64,000 nucleotides of DNA from Baylisascaris procyonis (taxonomy: Eukaryota; Nematoda; Chromadorea; Rhabditida; Ascarididae): assembly GCA_037389465.1 (NCBI GenBank), contig JAZARR010000171.1, positions 992,001 through 1,056,000 on the forward strand. The letters run 5' to 3'. Positions 25,830 through 39,200 of this stretch are shown piece after piece. Position 1 is the stretch's first letter; the number at the start of each line of letters is the position of its first letter. The notes below the pieces were generated by a model, which was not told the DNA's origin, did not search any database, and saw only the letters and a list, made by a program, of their open reading frames with translations. The position numbers and the translations under genes were made by a program.

Positions 25830-28077
25830 GTCGATTTGAGTGAAGTTGAAAAATGGCATGAAAAGAATTGTTTAGCGTAGACAATCGGCGAAAGATGAGC
25901 AACGAAGAAGAACGGAAATGGGTATTGTTTGCGTTCATTAAAGTTGTGTTGACTCTTGACGATTGTTGTCGTGATCATGCGGCGAATGGATTCACGTCAC
26001 CCACTGCGTTGAGTTATCTCTCTTCAAAGATCGTCCCGCTTTCTAGTATAACATCGCTTCCGGCATACATTAACCTCAGAAGTTATTCATAAACAACTTA
26101 TCCATTAACAAAACCTATACAATATTGTTCATTTGAATTTTTGTTATCAATATAAACTAACTTATAAATGTAGAGGCAATTTTCGATATAAATCCATTTA
26201 TTTTCACAAGTACCAATAATTTTAAGATTCACAAAATATTATCCGTTATAATTCTATTATTTAAAAAAAAAAAGAGTCCATATGATTGTTCAATGGCGTT
26301 TCAATTCTAATTCATCGTATTAGAACGGCCATAAAAGCCTAAAAACAATAAATAAGTTCCTTATTGCTATATTCCGACGAAAACCGGAAGACTTTCAAAT
26401 TTCAAAATAATCAGCCGGATTCGGTGACTTTCATTTGATTTAGTTTGTTTTGGATTTGGGGATTTGATGAAGGATTTATTCGCTCATTAGCAATTCATTC
26501 GACAACGCAACACTAAAAAAAGGTATATATTCATTTCAAACGCTTCTAACATCGATATGGAAAACATTAAGTACGGGAGTTGCAATAACATATCAAAGCT
26601 CTATCGACATTCCATCACTCCGTTATGTGACCGTTAACGAAATGAGTCGAATGTTTAGCGTCAGCTAGTTTTACCTAGTATGTGCTTATGCATATTTTTG
26701 CACCCACACATAGCGTTGGCATTACGCCTGTTGAGATGTATGTTTGTCGGTGTCTGTCTGTGATGCAATTTCAATCAGTCAAACAGATATTTTTGTGAGC
26801 TTTGGCGATCACAATTTCTGTTTGCAATTGAAGTTGTAGAACTATACGATTCCTGTCAAGAATGAATTTTGTTGGAAAAATCTAGGCGCTGTTCGGTTTA
26901 ATATCAAAGAAAATCTCGGCAATGCATATTTTGCTCCTGCATTCTAACGTTTCGACAAACGCTGATATGTTGGATTGAAATCGATGTTGCGAATTTTTGA
27001 TCCATCACAGATCTGTCGAAGTTGCAGCAAAGTTGCGCCAAAAAAGTAACCGTTTCGAATATGGGTAGGGAGAAGGTCAAAAAACTATGAACCATTCTCA
27101 GAGCCAAAAGATGGCGTTGAAGCAAAAAATCTAAGAACGCCGAAATTTGGTTTAAGAATCCTGTCAAAGATGACTCGAATTAGGTTTTACGATCGTCGCC
27201 CAACTCTGTAGCTAAATTCCCGCAGGAGACCGGCATATATTTATCATGCTAGCCTGTACCCTCTATAGAATGGTTTCTCTCAAATTACACACAAAAACGC
27301 TCAAAAAAGAGGCCAGCCATCATGGTCAGTCAAGGCCACGCCGGTTAAGCTGGGCATTCGAATGAACACCTTTACATATCAGCTCTTCGAAGTCTGTCAA
27401 AGATTTTTGGCGGCCATTGCGTTTTCCATCTATTGCATAAGCAAAATCTAAACAATTCATCACACCAGCTCGATAAAAGGTTAATACGAACGAATTACCT
27501 CACTCGAACAATATTGTTAGAGAGATACCGATTTCCGCCTCATTTATTTCTCTCATGTCATTCCTTTTTCTATATTGTTTTACAAAAAGAATAGTCGAGA
27601 TTTTGCACTTTCTCTGGACTTTTGAGGGCAGCTGATATTTTTGAAGCTTACCTCTCCATTTTCTAAGAGAGAAATTGCTCCTTTTCATTTGAATTCGAAC
27701 TCTATCTCCCTTAATCATCGCAATATTCGAAGTTCCAATCAGCTTTGAAATGAGGCGTCGCTCTACTATGTCAGCCCGATGAGCATGAAAAGACATGAGG
27801 CACACTCTGCTCTATCTCATTTCAACATACATCTCGATACTCGAAAAATTGATTCGGATTGCATGATAGCGTTTGTCTTGTGCTGTGAGTCGTGTCGATT
27901 AGTTTCGTTGAGTTGCGCGCGATTCGATTCGTCCTGCGAATGGGCGTGTCCGAAAGTATGTCGCTGATTGGTCGATATCATTAGGTGCCCGCCTTCGATG
28001 TTCGGCCACAACGGATATGGTGGAAGTGGAACGGTTTTTGGGAAGGGAAGGAAGCTGCTCAGGAAGCGTAGCAAGAA

Positions 28078-31000
28078 ATGCAGGACGTCAAATCGGATGT
28101 GCTGCCCGTCGCTGTTTCGAGTAAAGAGCAACAACACAACATTGATCTTGCCAATTTCAACTTCGGCGCTTTCCAGGTATCTCTGCTAAGCTTATCTTTA
28201 TATTTTCTCTCTTCGAGCTTTTCTATTAGTCGATCCGCGTTATGCAACTCCTGAAATTTTTTCCAGAAAACCCCAAAGGAATGTTGCGATTAACGCCTTT
28301 ATGTAGATGTGCAATTTGAGTGGTCCTGAAAGGCAATCAGCTGAAACTACCGGAAAAGAAAGGCCATTTATATTTCACAGTCCGCCGATCCTCTAAAAAC
28401 ATAACCACTAATTTTTGGCCGTGTAGCCTAATTCCCAATAGCATATCCCTTGGCGATTCAAGGGTTCCGTTTTCGTTGATCCTGCCACTTTTTTATTACC
28501 TTTAATATTGTAGGTAGTATTTTGCGACTGAGGTTAGCAGTATCGCAAAAGAATCAGACTGTCTTATGGTTTCCATTCTGCCGTCTTTTTAGGCCACATT
28601 TTGCTGATGGGGTTTTATTTTCTGCTTCACCTAGCGGCACTCAACATACATAGCTTAATGAATGTAACCGAATACCTCCTCTAAGAATCAAGTGTGCGCA
28701 GTGAATACCATCTGTTTTCATTGATGCCACTGTCAATCTTATCCACACGGCCGCCCGAGAGTAGCCTTACGCCGCGTATTTGGCTAAGAAGTAAAGAGTT
28801 CGATATGGAACTCTCTGTGTGTGATAATTCTATTCTAATGTAGTTGCAACACTAAGAGATGTGAACTGAGCTCAGCATTTCTCTTATCACCACAGCGATG
28901 GATTTTCTCATAGAATTTTTTTCCTGGTAGAACTTAGATAAGAATTGTAAACTGAGAGTTTCCTTTATTTTCTGCATAACATTCCTCACATTTCCTGTTT
29001 TACACGGCGCACTTCAACAGCTACGATCTAACATATAGGAGCTATACAATCGCCTATTTAATAAAATCTTTAAAAGTTTCCTCTTATATCCCCTTAGTCA
29101 GCATAATATATCCACAGTGATCTACGTCTATCGAAATACTTTCTATCTATCTCGTCATGAATGTTGAATTGATTGATTTTATAAATTCCTGCTCTAGAAA
29201 TTTCTCATTTTATGCATTTTGACTTACTGAGCTCAATCCTCCAAAATTTTTTATGAGGTGATCTAATCGAGTAAGATCAAAAAAAAAGATAAGCTTTTGA
29301 TGAATAAATGCTGACGTCATCTTTTTGCTTTATTTTTTCGTGCTTATTTTTGTCATTTTGTTGCTATTTATACAAAGACTAAAAGGAAGTTTTTTTCATT
29401 GCTAGGCGATTTTTCATTGTTAGGGGATGAAGGAATTTCCGATTTCGGTAGGGTGTGAAAGGGTGATAAAGGAATGTGAATAGCAACGGGATGATATCGA
29501 AGGTGCACTCATGCACGATCTTTCGTTGTTACAGTAATTGAAGTAATCGAATTTATACTGAAATACTGATCGAAGTGCACGTTTTCGCTTGAATAATCGT
29601 TGAGAAGCGGGCTGAATTTCATTTGGTAAGATGTAAGGAAATAGATAAAGCAGACGCAATGAACTAGAAGTGATGATTTTTCCATACATTTTGAAAGTTG
29701 TATCCATTGCGAATGCCTAACAGATGCTCTCAGTCTGCCATGCCTTAGACACCGATCGAGGCTTACAAATATCTTCTCTTCCTAATTCGTATGAATTAAA
29801 GGCTTCAAGCATTATTAGAGCTTCAATAGTAGTGCCTAGAAACGATTTCTAATGCTTCGATTTTTATTAGAGATAAGATTTTCGCAGAGCTAACCTGTAG
29901 CAACCTTTAATTGAGTCCTCACAAATGTTCGGAAAACACTGCACGAGTTACTGGGAACTGTCTAATAACTATTAAAGGATGACTTATTGTTTGAAGAAGT
30001 AAGACTATACTGCCACTATTTAACAATATCAGTTTAGGAGTGCTAATATATAGCTGGGGCAAAATTACTATTCCCGCGGATGAAAAAAATAAGTAAAAAT
30101 TTACCGTATTTTCAAAATATTTTTGAAAATTTTCACTAAAAATTTGAATGAAGACATCATATCTGTCATGTGCCTGTCTATCTGTATGTGTGTCTATGTC
30201 ACAGGTTCGATTCGTTGAGTGTAAAAGTTTTAGCGATGAAATCTGCTAAGAGCAATATTTATCACAAATTTTCTCATACGTTCATTTCTAGTGCTTAACA
30301 CCTTATTGTACATGTATTATAGCACAAAAGATAAATGAAATTTTCTCCGCAAATATCCTTCAGCCTAATACCCGTCCTGTAATTTTGTTGTTAGTTTCTT
30401 CTATAACAGAGATGGTATCCCTGGATTTATGATCGTTTTCGAATTTTTAGCACTTAAATATCCCGTTTAACCGGAATGAAATAGCACAAATCATATCGGC
30501 ACCTTATAACTGAAACGTTATTATAAGACAATATCGTTGAGGACAATCATGCGATAATGGTTATAGAATTGTTATTGGCTATAAGACGCTCCAAAAATTC
30601 GTGACCTTTCATCTCACTTAAAATGTGCCACAGTACTAGTACTAATTGAACTCAAATGTCAACCTGCTCGAGCAATACCTTTGAGGACATTGCCATATTG
30701 TACCTCGATTAAATGATAAATTCTGACTAAGACTTGTAATCGTTTTATAAATTGATGGATATTTGCCTGCGCTGTACAAATTGGTACTTCTTCCTTTCAT
30801 ATATGGGCACCATTTTCGATTGATTTTCATACTCATAACTATAAGATATACGTTATTGCAGTTATCGACGAATACAAATGTGGCTAGTGCGCATAATATG
30901 GTGCCAATGGCTCAGCGGAATATCTTCTACGATCAGAATGCCTCTCTACAAATGCCAAAACAACAACTTGGTCATCATAGCGGTTAGCTTATTCCAGCAT

Positions 31001-33192
31001 TCATGCACATAGCGATTTTTCTATATTCATCACTATATGGGCAAAAGCCTCTCAACTTTGACCGAAACTTTGGGAATTTGGGAAACTTTGGGAAAAGCAC
31101 GGCATTTTAGGGTTTACTTCAGTGAACTCTCTTTACTCCTTTTTCGATATGATTGAGTTTCCCAAAAACGATTTCAGTGTTTTTAGTCATCTCTTACCCT
31201 TTCCGTATTCCTACGTCTCTAAGACATTCAATGCCCAATGTAAACTACTTTCCAATTTGTATTTTATTTTAACCAGCCTTCATTCAACCATTTACTGTGA
31301 AATGACTGTTGTAGCTAATTCTTCAACAGGCGCAGAATCTTTCCTAGCAGAAATCAGGCGAATTTAAAGCCGAAAGATGATGCTTGCTTTCGTCATTTAT
31401 TTGATCACAAGCCAGACCGGAAATGAAGAAACGTACATCACTATCATATGCATATAGTACATACAGTTGTTGTTTAAATTACTTAAATGCCCTATGAATT
31501 TATGCTTTATAACTCGGGGAATGCTCATTTCACATTCATAGTTAATAAGAAACAGATGTTGCATGAAACTAACATGTTTAATATGAAAAATTAGTGCGGC
31601 ATAATTTGATTACAATAAAATTGGGCGTCCAGTTCCTTGCCCACTCGGGTAATTTTCTCCAACTATCCGGCGATATGGTCTTTAACGGATTCTATCCGTT
31701 GTTGTTTGATTAAATTAAAACTAGCCGAATTGCCTCCAACGAAAATATTCTCACCTATGCGTTTCATCAAAATCGAATAAGTTACATTGTCTTTCAACAA
31801 ATAAGAGTGCAAATGTTTGTTCCCAATACGAAAAATGACAAATAGCAGTAAACTAAGGCAAATGATATCGGTAAATATTGAGATGAGATCGTATAAAGTG
31901 AGTTTATCATTCAGTATGCCAAAATGCAAAGAAGAGTGTTATTGGAGTGCTTGTAAATTTTTTCCACACCTCATGAAAACCTTATCAGATGGGGAGGGGA
32001 ACATTATGTTCCAATATGGAATACCTTCCCGGTCTTCTCTTTAAGATACAGGATGTCTTCCTTTCCGGTCTCTCCTTTAAATCCGGAACGTCCCTATTTC
32101 CGGTTCCTTGTTTAATTCTAGCTAAATATCTTCACATATAACGTTGAGAAATGATTGCATAAATGCAAAAGAAAAAATAAAATCTGTTAACTTTGCAAAA
32201 TCACTAATGAAATATATTGGAAAGATTTAAGATAAATTTGACGATTCTTCAAATGATGTAGTAACATCTAAAAATTAATGCTCCAATGAATATCTTTCAT
32301 TAATTAGATTATCCTCACTTTGACGCTATCGAAATAAAGTGTTGTCCAATATGTGAAAGCCTTCATTTGCATATAAAAGTTCCACTGAAATAACTCCAAA
32401 TATGCAAAATTTGCATATAACAAGAATTATGCAATGATGCATATATTTGCATATTTCATCAAATTTTTTAGCAATAAAGTAATGTGAGAACGATAGAGCT
32501 TATAGCGAGTACTGCACTTCATAATTCCAACTGTTGAAAATTTCAGGTTAAAAGAGATTATAAAACATATAGCTTCTTAAGCGCAACATTTATATTAAAG
32601 TGTTACAGTTTTTTCTCCTCTGAAAAAGTTTAAAGTTGAAATATCGATGAGCAATATTCTTATTCCGAAAGAGTTTCTCGTTATGCGAACTGCTTTTCCG
32701 CCCGATTTGCATCGTTTAAATATTTTGTAAATTATTGTCGAGTAACTTCAAAATAAAATATAAAAATTTGAAAACATTGAAAAACTATGTCGATCGTCGA
32801 TCGGTAAACTATAAACTACGTCGATCATTGACGATCAAACGATCGACATAATTTGTCGATCGTTCGATCGTCAACGAAAAAGAAAAGAAATTTTCGTATA
32901 GCTACATTTCACATATCTATCATTTCTTGCTACTTCATTAAAGATGTTGTTCAGTTGAGGAAATTGCGAAAGTAGAATGGGCTAGTCTTTCCGGAGTGCT
33001 CGTTCACTTCCTCTGTGATGTGAATGATTGCAAAACTCATGCAACTTTTCGTTTCCTTTGAATGTTTATATGTTTCCTTTGAACTTACTAGCTGAGCGTG
33101 AAACATGATAGAAGTAATGACTTTGTGGTTTCTATCATGCATATCAAATTCCAAACTTATAAAGTGCATGAACAAGAATTTTGTGTGTATAT

Positions 33193-33223
<31 letters not shown>

Positions 33224-36200
33224 TGTATTTATTTATTTATTTATTCATTCAATCATACTCGCATCTGCGAATTCATTAGATGATCTGCATTATATTTACC
33301 ATCTAAAGCTTGAGCATTTGCAGCACACTGTATTGAAGTTTTGTGAATGCAAATTTTGAAATCCATTTAGGCTGTTTTTTTATTGAACATGAAATAAGTA
33401 AAGGGATAAAGCAAAATAGCTGAAATATGTCGACGATGTGATTTTTGACTACTCAGAAATATTCGCTTTAGGATGCTGAAGTTCTATGGTTCACTATTCT
33501 TGAGCATCGATGTAGTTCCTTTTATTCAGTTTCAACGTTGTTGAAAGCTCTACTCCACAAAATTGCAACCACCAGAGTTCCTTTTTTCTTCTGTTGTTTT
33601 TTCTTTCGCTTTCTTTAATGAAAGAAAAAATTTAATTTAATTTTTTTATTTTAATTTTTAATTTAATTGAGCAAAAAAAATTTATTTTTACAATTTAATT
33701 TTTTTTTTGCCGCATATCAAATGTGGTCTTAAAATGAGGAAATATTTGCGCAAGCAGTTTTTATCTCTTCTTTAGCTGCAAAAAATATTTTAAATCCTTA
33801 CATGACTAGCTGAAAAAAAATATTATCTCTATATTTGCTACGAACTGAAGCAATGCTGAGGATGCATGAGCATTGACGTTCAGTTTATTCAACACTTTCT
33901 TAGAGAAGATAAGCGGCGTAATAAATATAAAATTTAAACAAGTTGCAAATTTGTGATGATCCTTGCAATTAGCACACACCTAAGTGGCAAGTATAAAAAC
34001 AAAAGTTTAATTTTCATTTGTATGAAAAGCTTCGATCCGCTTCTTTTCTCTGAGCCTTTTCACAGAGAAGCTCAAAATTTTTACCAAGGTCCAAGGATCT
34101 ATCCACGGTCCAGCGATGAGATATTCAACTTATTTCCTTGATGTATACGTTAGGTTATATACCATTTATTGATGGATCGTTGGCTCAATTGCTGGACTAC
34201 ACAACAATCCCATCTTGTTGAGAGTTGCAATTGCTGGACTCTAATTCAATTGCTGGACTCTAATTCAGTAGGCGATTGTATAGGATTTGTCGAAGATTTT
34301 AGCTAGTGCAAAATTGCAACGACATTCTCAAATAGGCATAGTGATGATTTGCGAAGACGAGAGGTGCTTTCAACTAAAACTGATTTCCGCATAGAACGAA
34401 TCGGTTTTTTTCGGAAGGAAAATGCGTTGATTCGACGTGATTTGATTCCGAAAGCATTGTGCTCTTTTCCGACGTTGCGCAAACTTCGCCACTTCATTTT
34501 TCTTTTGCTTAACTCGCAATGCTCGGCTTATTGCTTGTAAATACTCTCCTTTTAGTTATCTCTTCGAATCAAAACTCATCTGAAAAGTAAATTTATTCAA
34601 ATTTTGTCCAGTTCTACCGTTCTGATGCTCCTCATAATAAGCAGTTTCCTTTTAGTAACTGTCTGCTTAAAATCTCTTTTCCTCTTCAACTCCATTTAAT
34701 GCTCACTTTTGTGATCCGAAAATAAAAACTGCCCATACTAGGGACGATGTAACTTAACATCGCTTTATTTGTTAGAACACAAGCTTCATTCCAATGAGGA
34801 CTTATTGCCTTAGGCAATTCTCCGTTAATTTTTCGATTCATTTATGAAAAATATATAATTTTTTACATCAGATCTCCCTTTCTACTTAATAATTTTTCCA
34901 TGACCGATGGATGAAACCCTCCTTTATTGTTGCAAACAATGGAGGAATGATTTATGTTCATATTTCTGAAATATTGTTGCATAAAAAATTTTACTTCATT
35001 TCGATCAAGTGTTAAGAGGAAGAAATTATATCAACAATCACACGAAAATAAGCATTAAAAGAGATTTACAAAAAAAATTGCGTTCAAATTAGTCGCTTTG
35101 CTTGATTTGCATTGTATACACGAGTATGCGTCGATGAGCGTTGTATACTATACTTCACCGCGAAGGGAAACTTCTGATCCATTAACGCATAATATTGCTA
35201 TATGTTCGGAAGTTTATACAAAGGCGTCATCCAAAATACGAGGATATTATTTTGCATATTTTAGTTTTGCATTAAGAAACCGGTTATTCAAGTAGGAGCA
35301 ATGTGAAAGCGCTAAACGTCTCAAATACTTTGATAGGGTTGTCAATTTCTTTTTCGCTGTTCTTATTATGCTCACCGGAATATTTGAACTAAAATAGCGT
35401 CTAACTCATCGGCAGTACGACCGCCACAAAAAATAACGCAGCATTTGACCACTAGAATATTATTTTAGATCATTTTGAGATGCGGCACTTAATATTTCCA
35501 CTGTTGCAAGATGACCTTCTACGAGCTATCCGCAATGATAATAATTTCTTCAAAACTTCAACTTTAGCTTATCTTTTATTTGGATATCAACAATGAATTA
35601 TTGGAAAGTGATAATATTTTAACTATTCGCTTCAAACATCCAACTTTCCATATTACATGCTAATAAATACTTCCGAAAAAAAATTTTTTTTCTTATTCTG
35701 TTTGTACCGAAGACCATTTTATTACTGATAATATAATTAATTGTTGGTTTCATTTAGGGATGAATTTGAGTACAAATGCTTTCCATACAACAAGCCCGAG
35801 TCATTCTAGTTCGTCGAATGCTGTAAAGGAGGAGGTAATAAATTACTTCTTTAACATTGAAGATTTTCTTCTTTTCAAATTTCATTCTTTTCAGTTCAAT
35901 AATTATCGATAATCAAGGAAAAAATATCGGCCATTGTTAAAGAGAATGAGAGATATTACGGAAAATTTTTGGGCAAAATTTCCATTGAAATTCATTTGCT
36001 CTATTCTTAATGTTGAAAAAAAAGAGCTTATTTATGCAATCGTTGATGTAATAACTATGGAACTAAGTTTCCTTTTTTTGGTAAATTTTAAGCATAAAAA
36101 TATTCGAAGTAAAAAAATTTTTCAACAATGACTTCTATCAATAAAATTCTACATATCTCTCAATGACTCTCTTCTTTGATAATCGAAGACAAGGAAAGGA

Positions 36201-39200
36201 ATACCAAATATTTATTTGCATTATTGCTTGTATTTATCAGGTGGCTAGGTAATCTTTTTTTCTTTTTATTTCAGCCAACCACATTCAATTCAGCTTGCTT
36301 CAGTTGTCCATCATTGCGTTTGCCGACATGTCATACGGCACCTTTTGGGCAACCTGGTTAGTTTTTAGATCGCTTTATAGTCAGTGGAAGCCTTGAAATG
36401 AGAGGTTGCCTATGTGACCGTTGAAGCAAATTGAACAGAAATTTGCACGCTCTTCAAATAGTTTATAAAACTCAATATGCTACGATCCCTGTGAAGGTTA
36501 ACTTACTTATAAGATAACAGGGGGATGTATTTCTTCTAAGGCAGTCATTCCGTATTCATCTTTCGAATTTTTGGATCAGATCTTATCGTGGAACGAACGA
36601 ATTACGACGATAACATCAAAACTTCTTGAATTGCTCGAAAAAAAAGACTTTTACTGATCACTGACTTAGCAATATTTCATTTTTCATTGTGTTTTTATTA
36701 TTCATTTTTTTCTGATGCATGCATATTGCACTAACACAACGAGAAATTTTACCTTTCATTAATAGCACGATGTAGAATGGCTGCTGAAAATTTTCACTGA
36801 ATTTAACTGTAACGAAAAATCGCTGCAAAGGAAAATTCAAGTTATTTTCGGAACACAATCGTACATAACCTCAAGTTTCACATTTCTTCTCTCTCCTTTC
36901 TCATCCTACATTCCATTACTCTCCAAACGGGTATTATAAATGCTAGAATAAAGCAAAAGATACTTGTGTAAAAATTATAAAATGAGAGAGAAGGGGGAGA
37001 AAAATTGCAAAAAAATAAATTAAAAAACTGAAAAAAAACGGTTGAACTTGCTCATGAATATAATCAGATGAAGCCGTCACAGGTAAAGCATCAGGTGTGC
37101 ACATATCCGTAGTTTCTCACATATAAGATGAGAGTCGAACGCGATAACATGTTGTAAACATTACGCTTAAAAGGAATATGTGAAAGACGGCAACGTGAAA
37201 ACAGCAACAGAAATGGAATGAGGCAGAACAGATCAGCACAGGCCACATGGTTTTAATCCTATTACCCTTCTGCTGTCGCTTCATAAACCGCTCTATCGTA
37301 GATATTTGCATACCCCATAAGTCTATAGGTGAATTGGTAAAATTGAGCTCATTCTATATGCCAAGACATGATTAAAAGCGGATTTCCATTACGCTAAGCA
37401 ACATTTCGAACAAACTTTTGCCACTGAAAAGGAGTGCACAAATTTTCTGGTCAGTTCTGCCTTACGAGCGATCGTTTTAGAAATCATTTTCTCATTATGC
37501 ATTATAATCGTTGATCAATTTACAATCACAGACAATTTAACACGGATTGATGCTCGTTTGGTCAAAATTCATCAACGTTCATGACTCATAAGCAGTCACT
37601 TGCGTGTTCCAGTGATCTTGACAAGCGGTCATTAAATACTCCAAGTTCTGCTATAGACACCGTTCAATGAACGAGTGAATTTTTCGATCGTCCTTATATC
37701 ATGGTGGCATTCAAGAGTAACTCAATGTCTCCACTTTTTTGAATTTATTTCTCATTTATCACTCTTCAAATATTCTAATGCCTATAACAAATGCATTAAA
37801 ATATGTCGAACACATTCATACAACTTGATTTTAAATATATCGTATTAATTTTACACTAATTTTTGTATTCTTTTAATCATAAAAGAGAAGATTCGTTTGG
37901 CATCTGCTTTATTTGTTGAAGTTTAGCTTCTTTTCTTTCATTTTGCACAAAATCATCATCGATCATCTATTGTTTTTAGAGAATTTCCTATATGTTATAC
38001 TTTATAGTGACGTCTTACCATAACAATTCGGGAAATGCCCCCTCAACAATACAGTCTGAATTAATTACCTTTGTTACCTTGATAGTCATTTCAAAATTTG
38101 CATATGCTTGAAGTTGCAAGAAAAAACTTCACAATCCTATTTGCATTTATTCAACAATGCGAATATGATTGATAGTTTCAGTGGGAGAAGCAATCTTCTA
38201 GACGGCTAAAGGGCTACGATTATGCGCAAAATATTGCCGCATTAAAGAGCGCTAAATTGCTGAAAGCGTTCGATTATTCCCAAAGGAGTGCCGCACACCA
38301 ATAGCCGTTGACGTAATGCCATTCAGCGTTGAGCACCTGCAATATGATCGGTGCCAATCCGAGAACGGGTTTGATGGGAGGGGGGTGGAGGGAGCAAGCG
38401 TAATGCGATACGTCTAAGTGACATACGTATACTGTGGCAACTAGCAGCAAATATCACGACGATATGTGTGCACCACACGCAAAGCGGTATCTTCAAACGG
38501 CTGTCAAAATTGCTTTCTCGATAGTGCGCTCAAATCCACATGGCCAATTACACCACTCGGTTATCGCTCAACAACGATTTCAATTCTATGAATCTAACAT
38601 TCGCTAATATTACCATACTGTCTTATTGACACATTTTTATTATAAACAAAGTTTTAAGCTTTATGATAAGGGCAACAATACTTGACAGTGATGGTGGTAA
38701 TAGGCAATGTTTACGGCGTTGATTTGCATAATAATTCCACCGAAATATGGAACATTCATACAATGATGTGCTAGAGTGCGAAGAATCGAAAAAAAAAACA
38801 GCGGTTAATATTCCCACACGTTTTAGAGGTGATTAGACTTTAAATCCACAGTTATAAACTTCTAATGTAACTTGTACCTTAGTAGCCCTTTCATCCTTCT
38901 CCTTTCCTCTTAATCAGAATGAAACATCCTCTCTATATCGTTCCCAATTTTGCTCTTCCGATATGGCTCGAAAGTTTGCAACCTTCAAAGTCTTTCCGTT
39001 AAAATGCACACTATGCTCATATCATCCCTGGCTTGTTTTGCTATTCACTTAGCGAGCATAGGCATTGCATTTTGACACAATGAACAATGAGGGTATTTCA
39101 TAGATTTCAATATTTTTGGTGCTTTATGAAGATCCGATGTTTTTAGTTAGGAACATGAAAGATCTCACTCTCATCGAAAAAGGAGCTTACATTCATGTGG

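Larger units (their letters stand above)
16474..28077. other. Divergent intergenic region between the ERp18-like and ETS genes
   Basis: About 11.6 kb separating two start codons pointing outward, so promoters of both genes should be here. It contains a pyrimidine tract near 17340, a CT microsatellite near 18275, an AT microsatellite near 23170, two hairpin-capable inverted repeats (22060-22109 and 25808-25829) and an ACCGGAAG ETS-type site at 26383-26390. Short open frames occur, for example 23690-23875, and an acceptor-preceded 32-codon frame at 25784-25880. The latter overlaps a hairpin and is open on the other strand too. None is convincing as a gene. Confidence 0.55.

Noticed and set aside
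25784..25880. 32-codon frame after a TTTTAG acceptor, considered as a terminal exon
   Set aside because: It includes a perfect hairpin, which opens frames on both strands, and no partner exon was found.
30180..30240. ACAGGTTCGATTCG string tested as a tRNA T-arm
   Set aside because: No acceptor stem, D-arm or anticodon arm at the expected spacing. No tRNA was found elsewhere.
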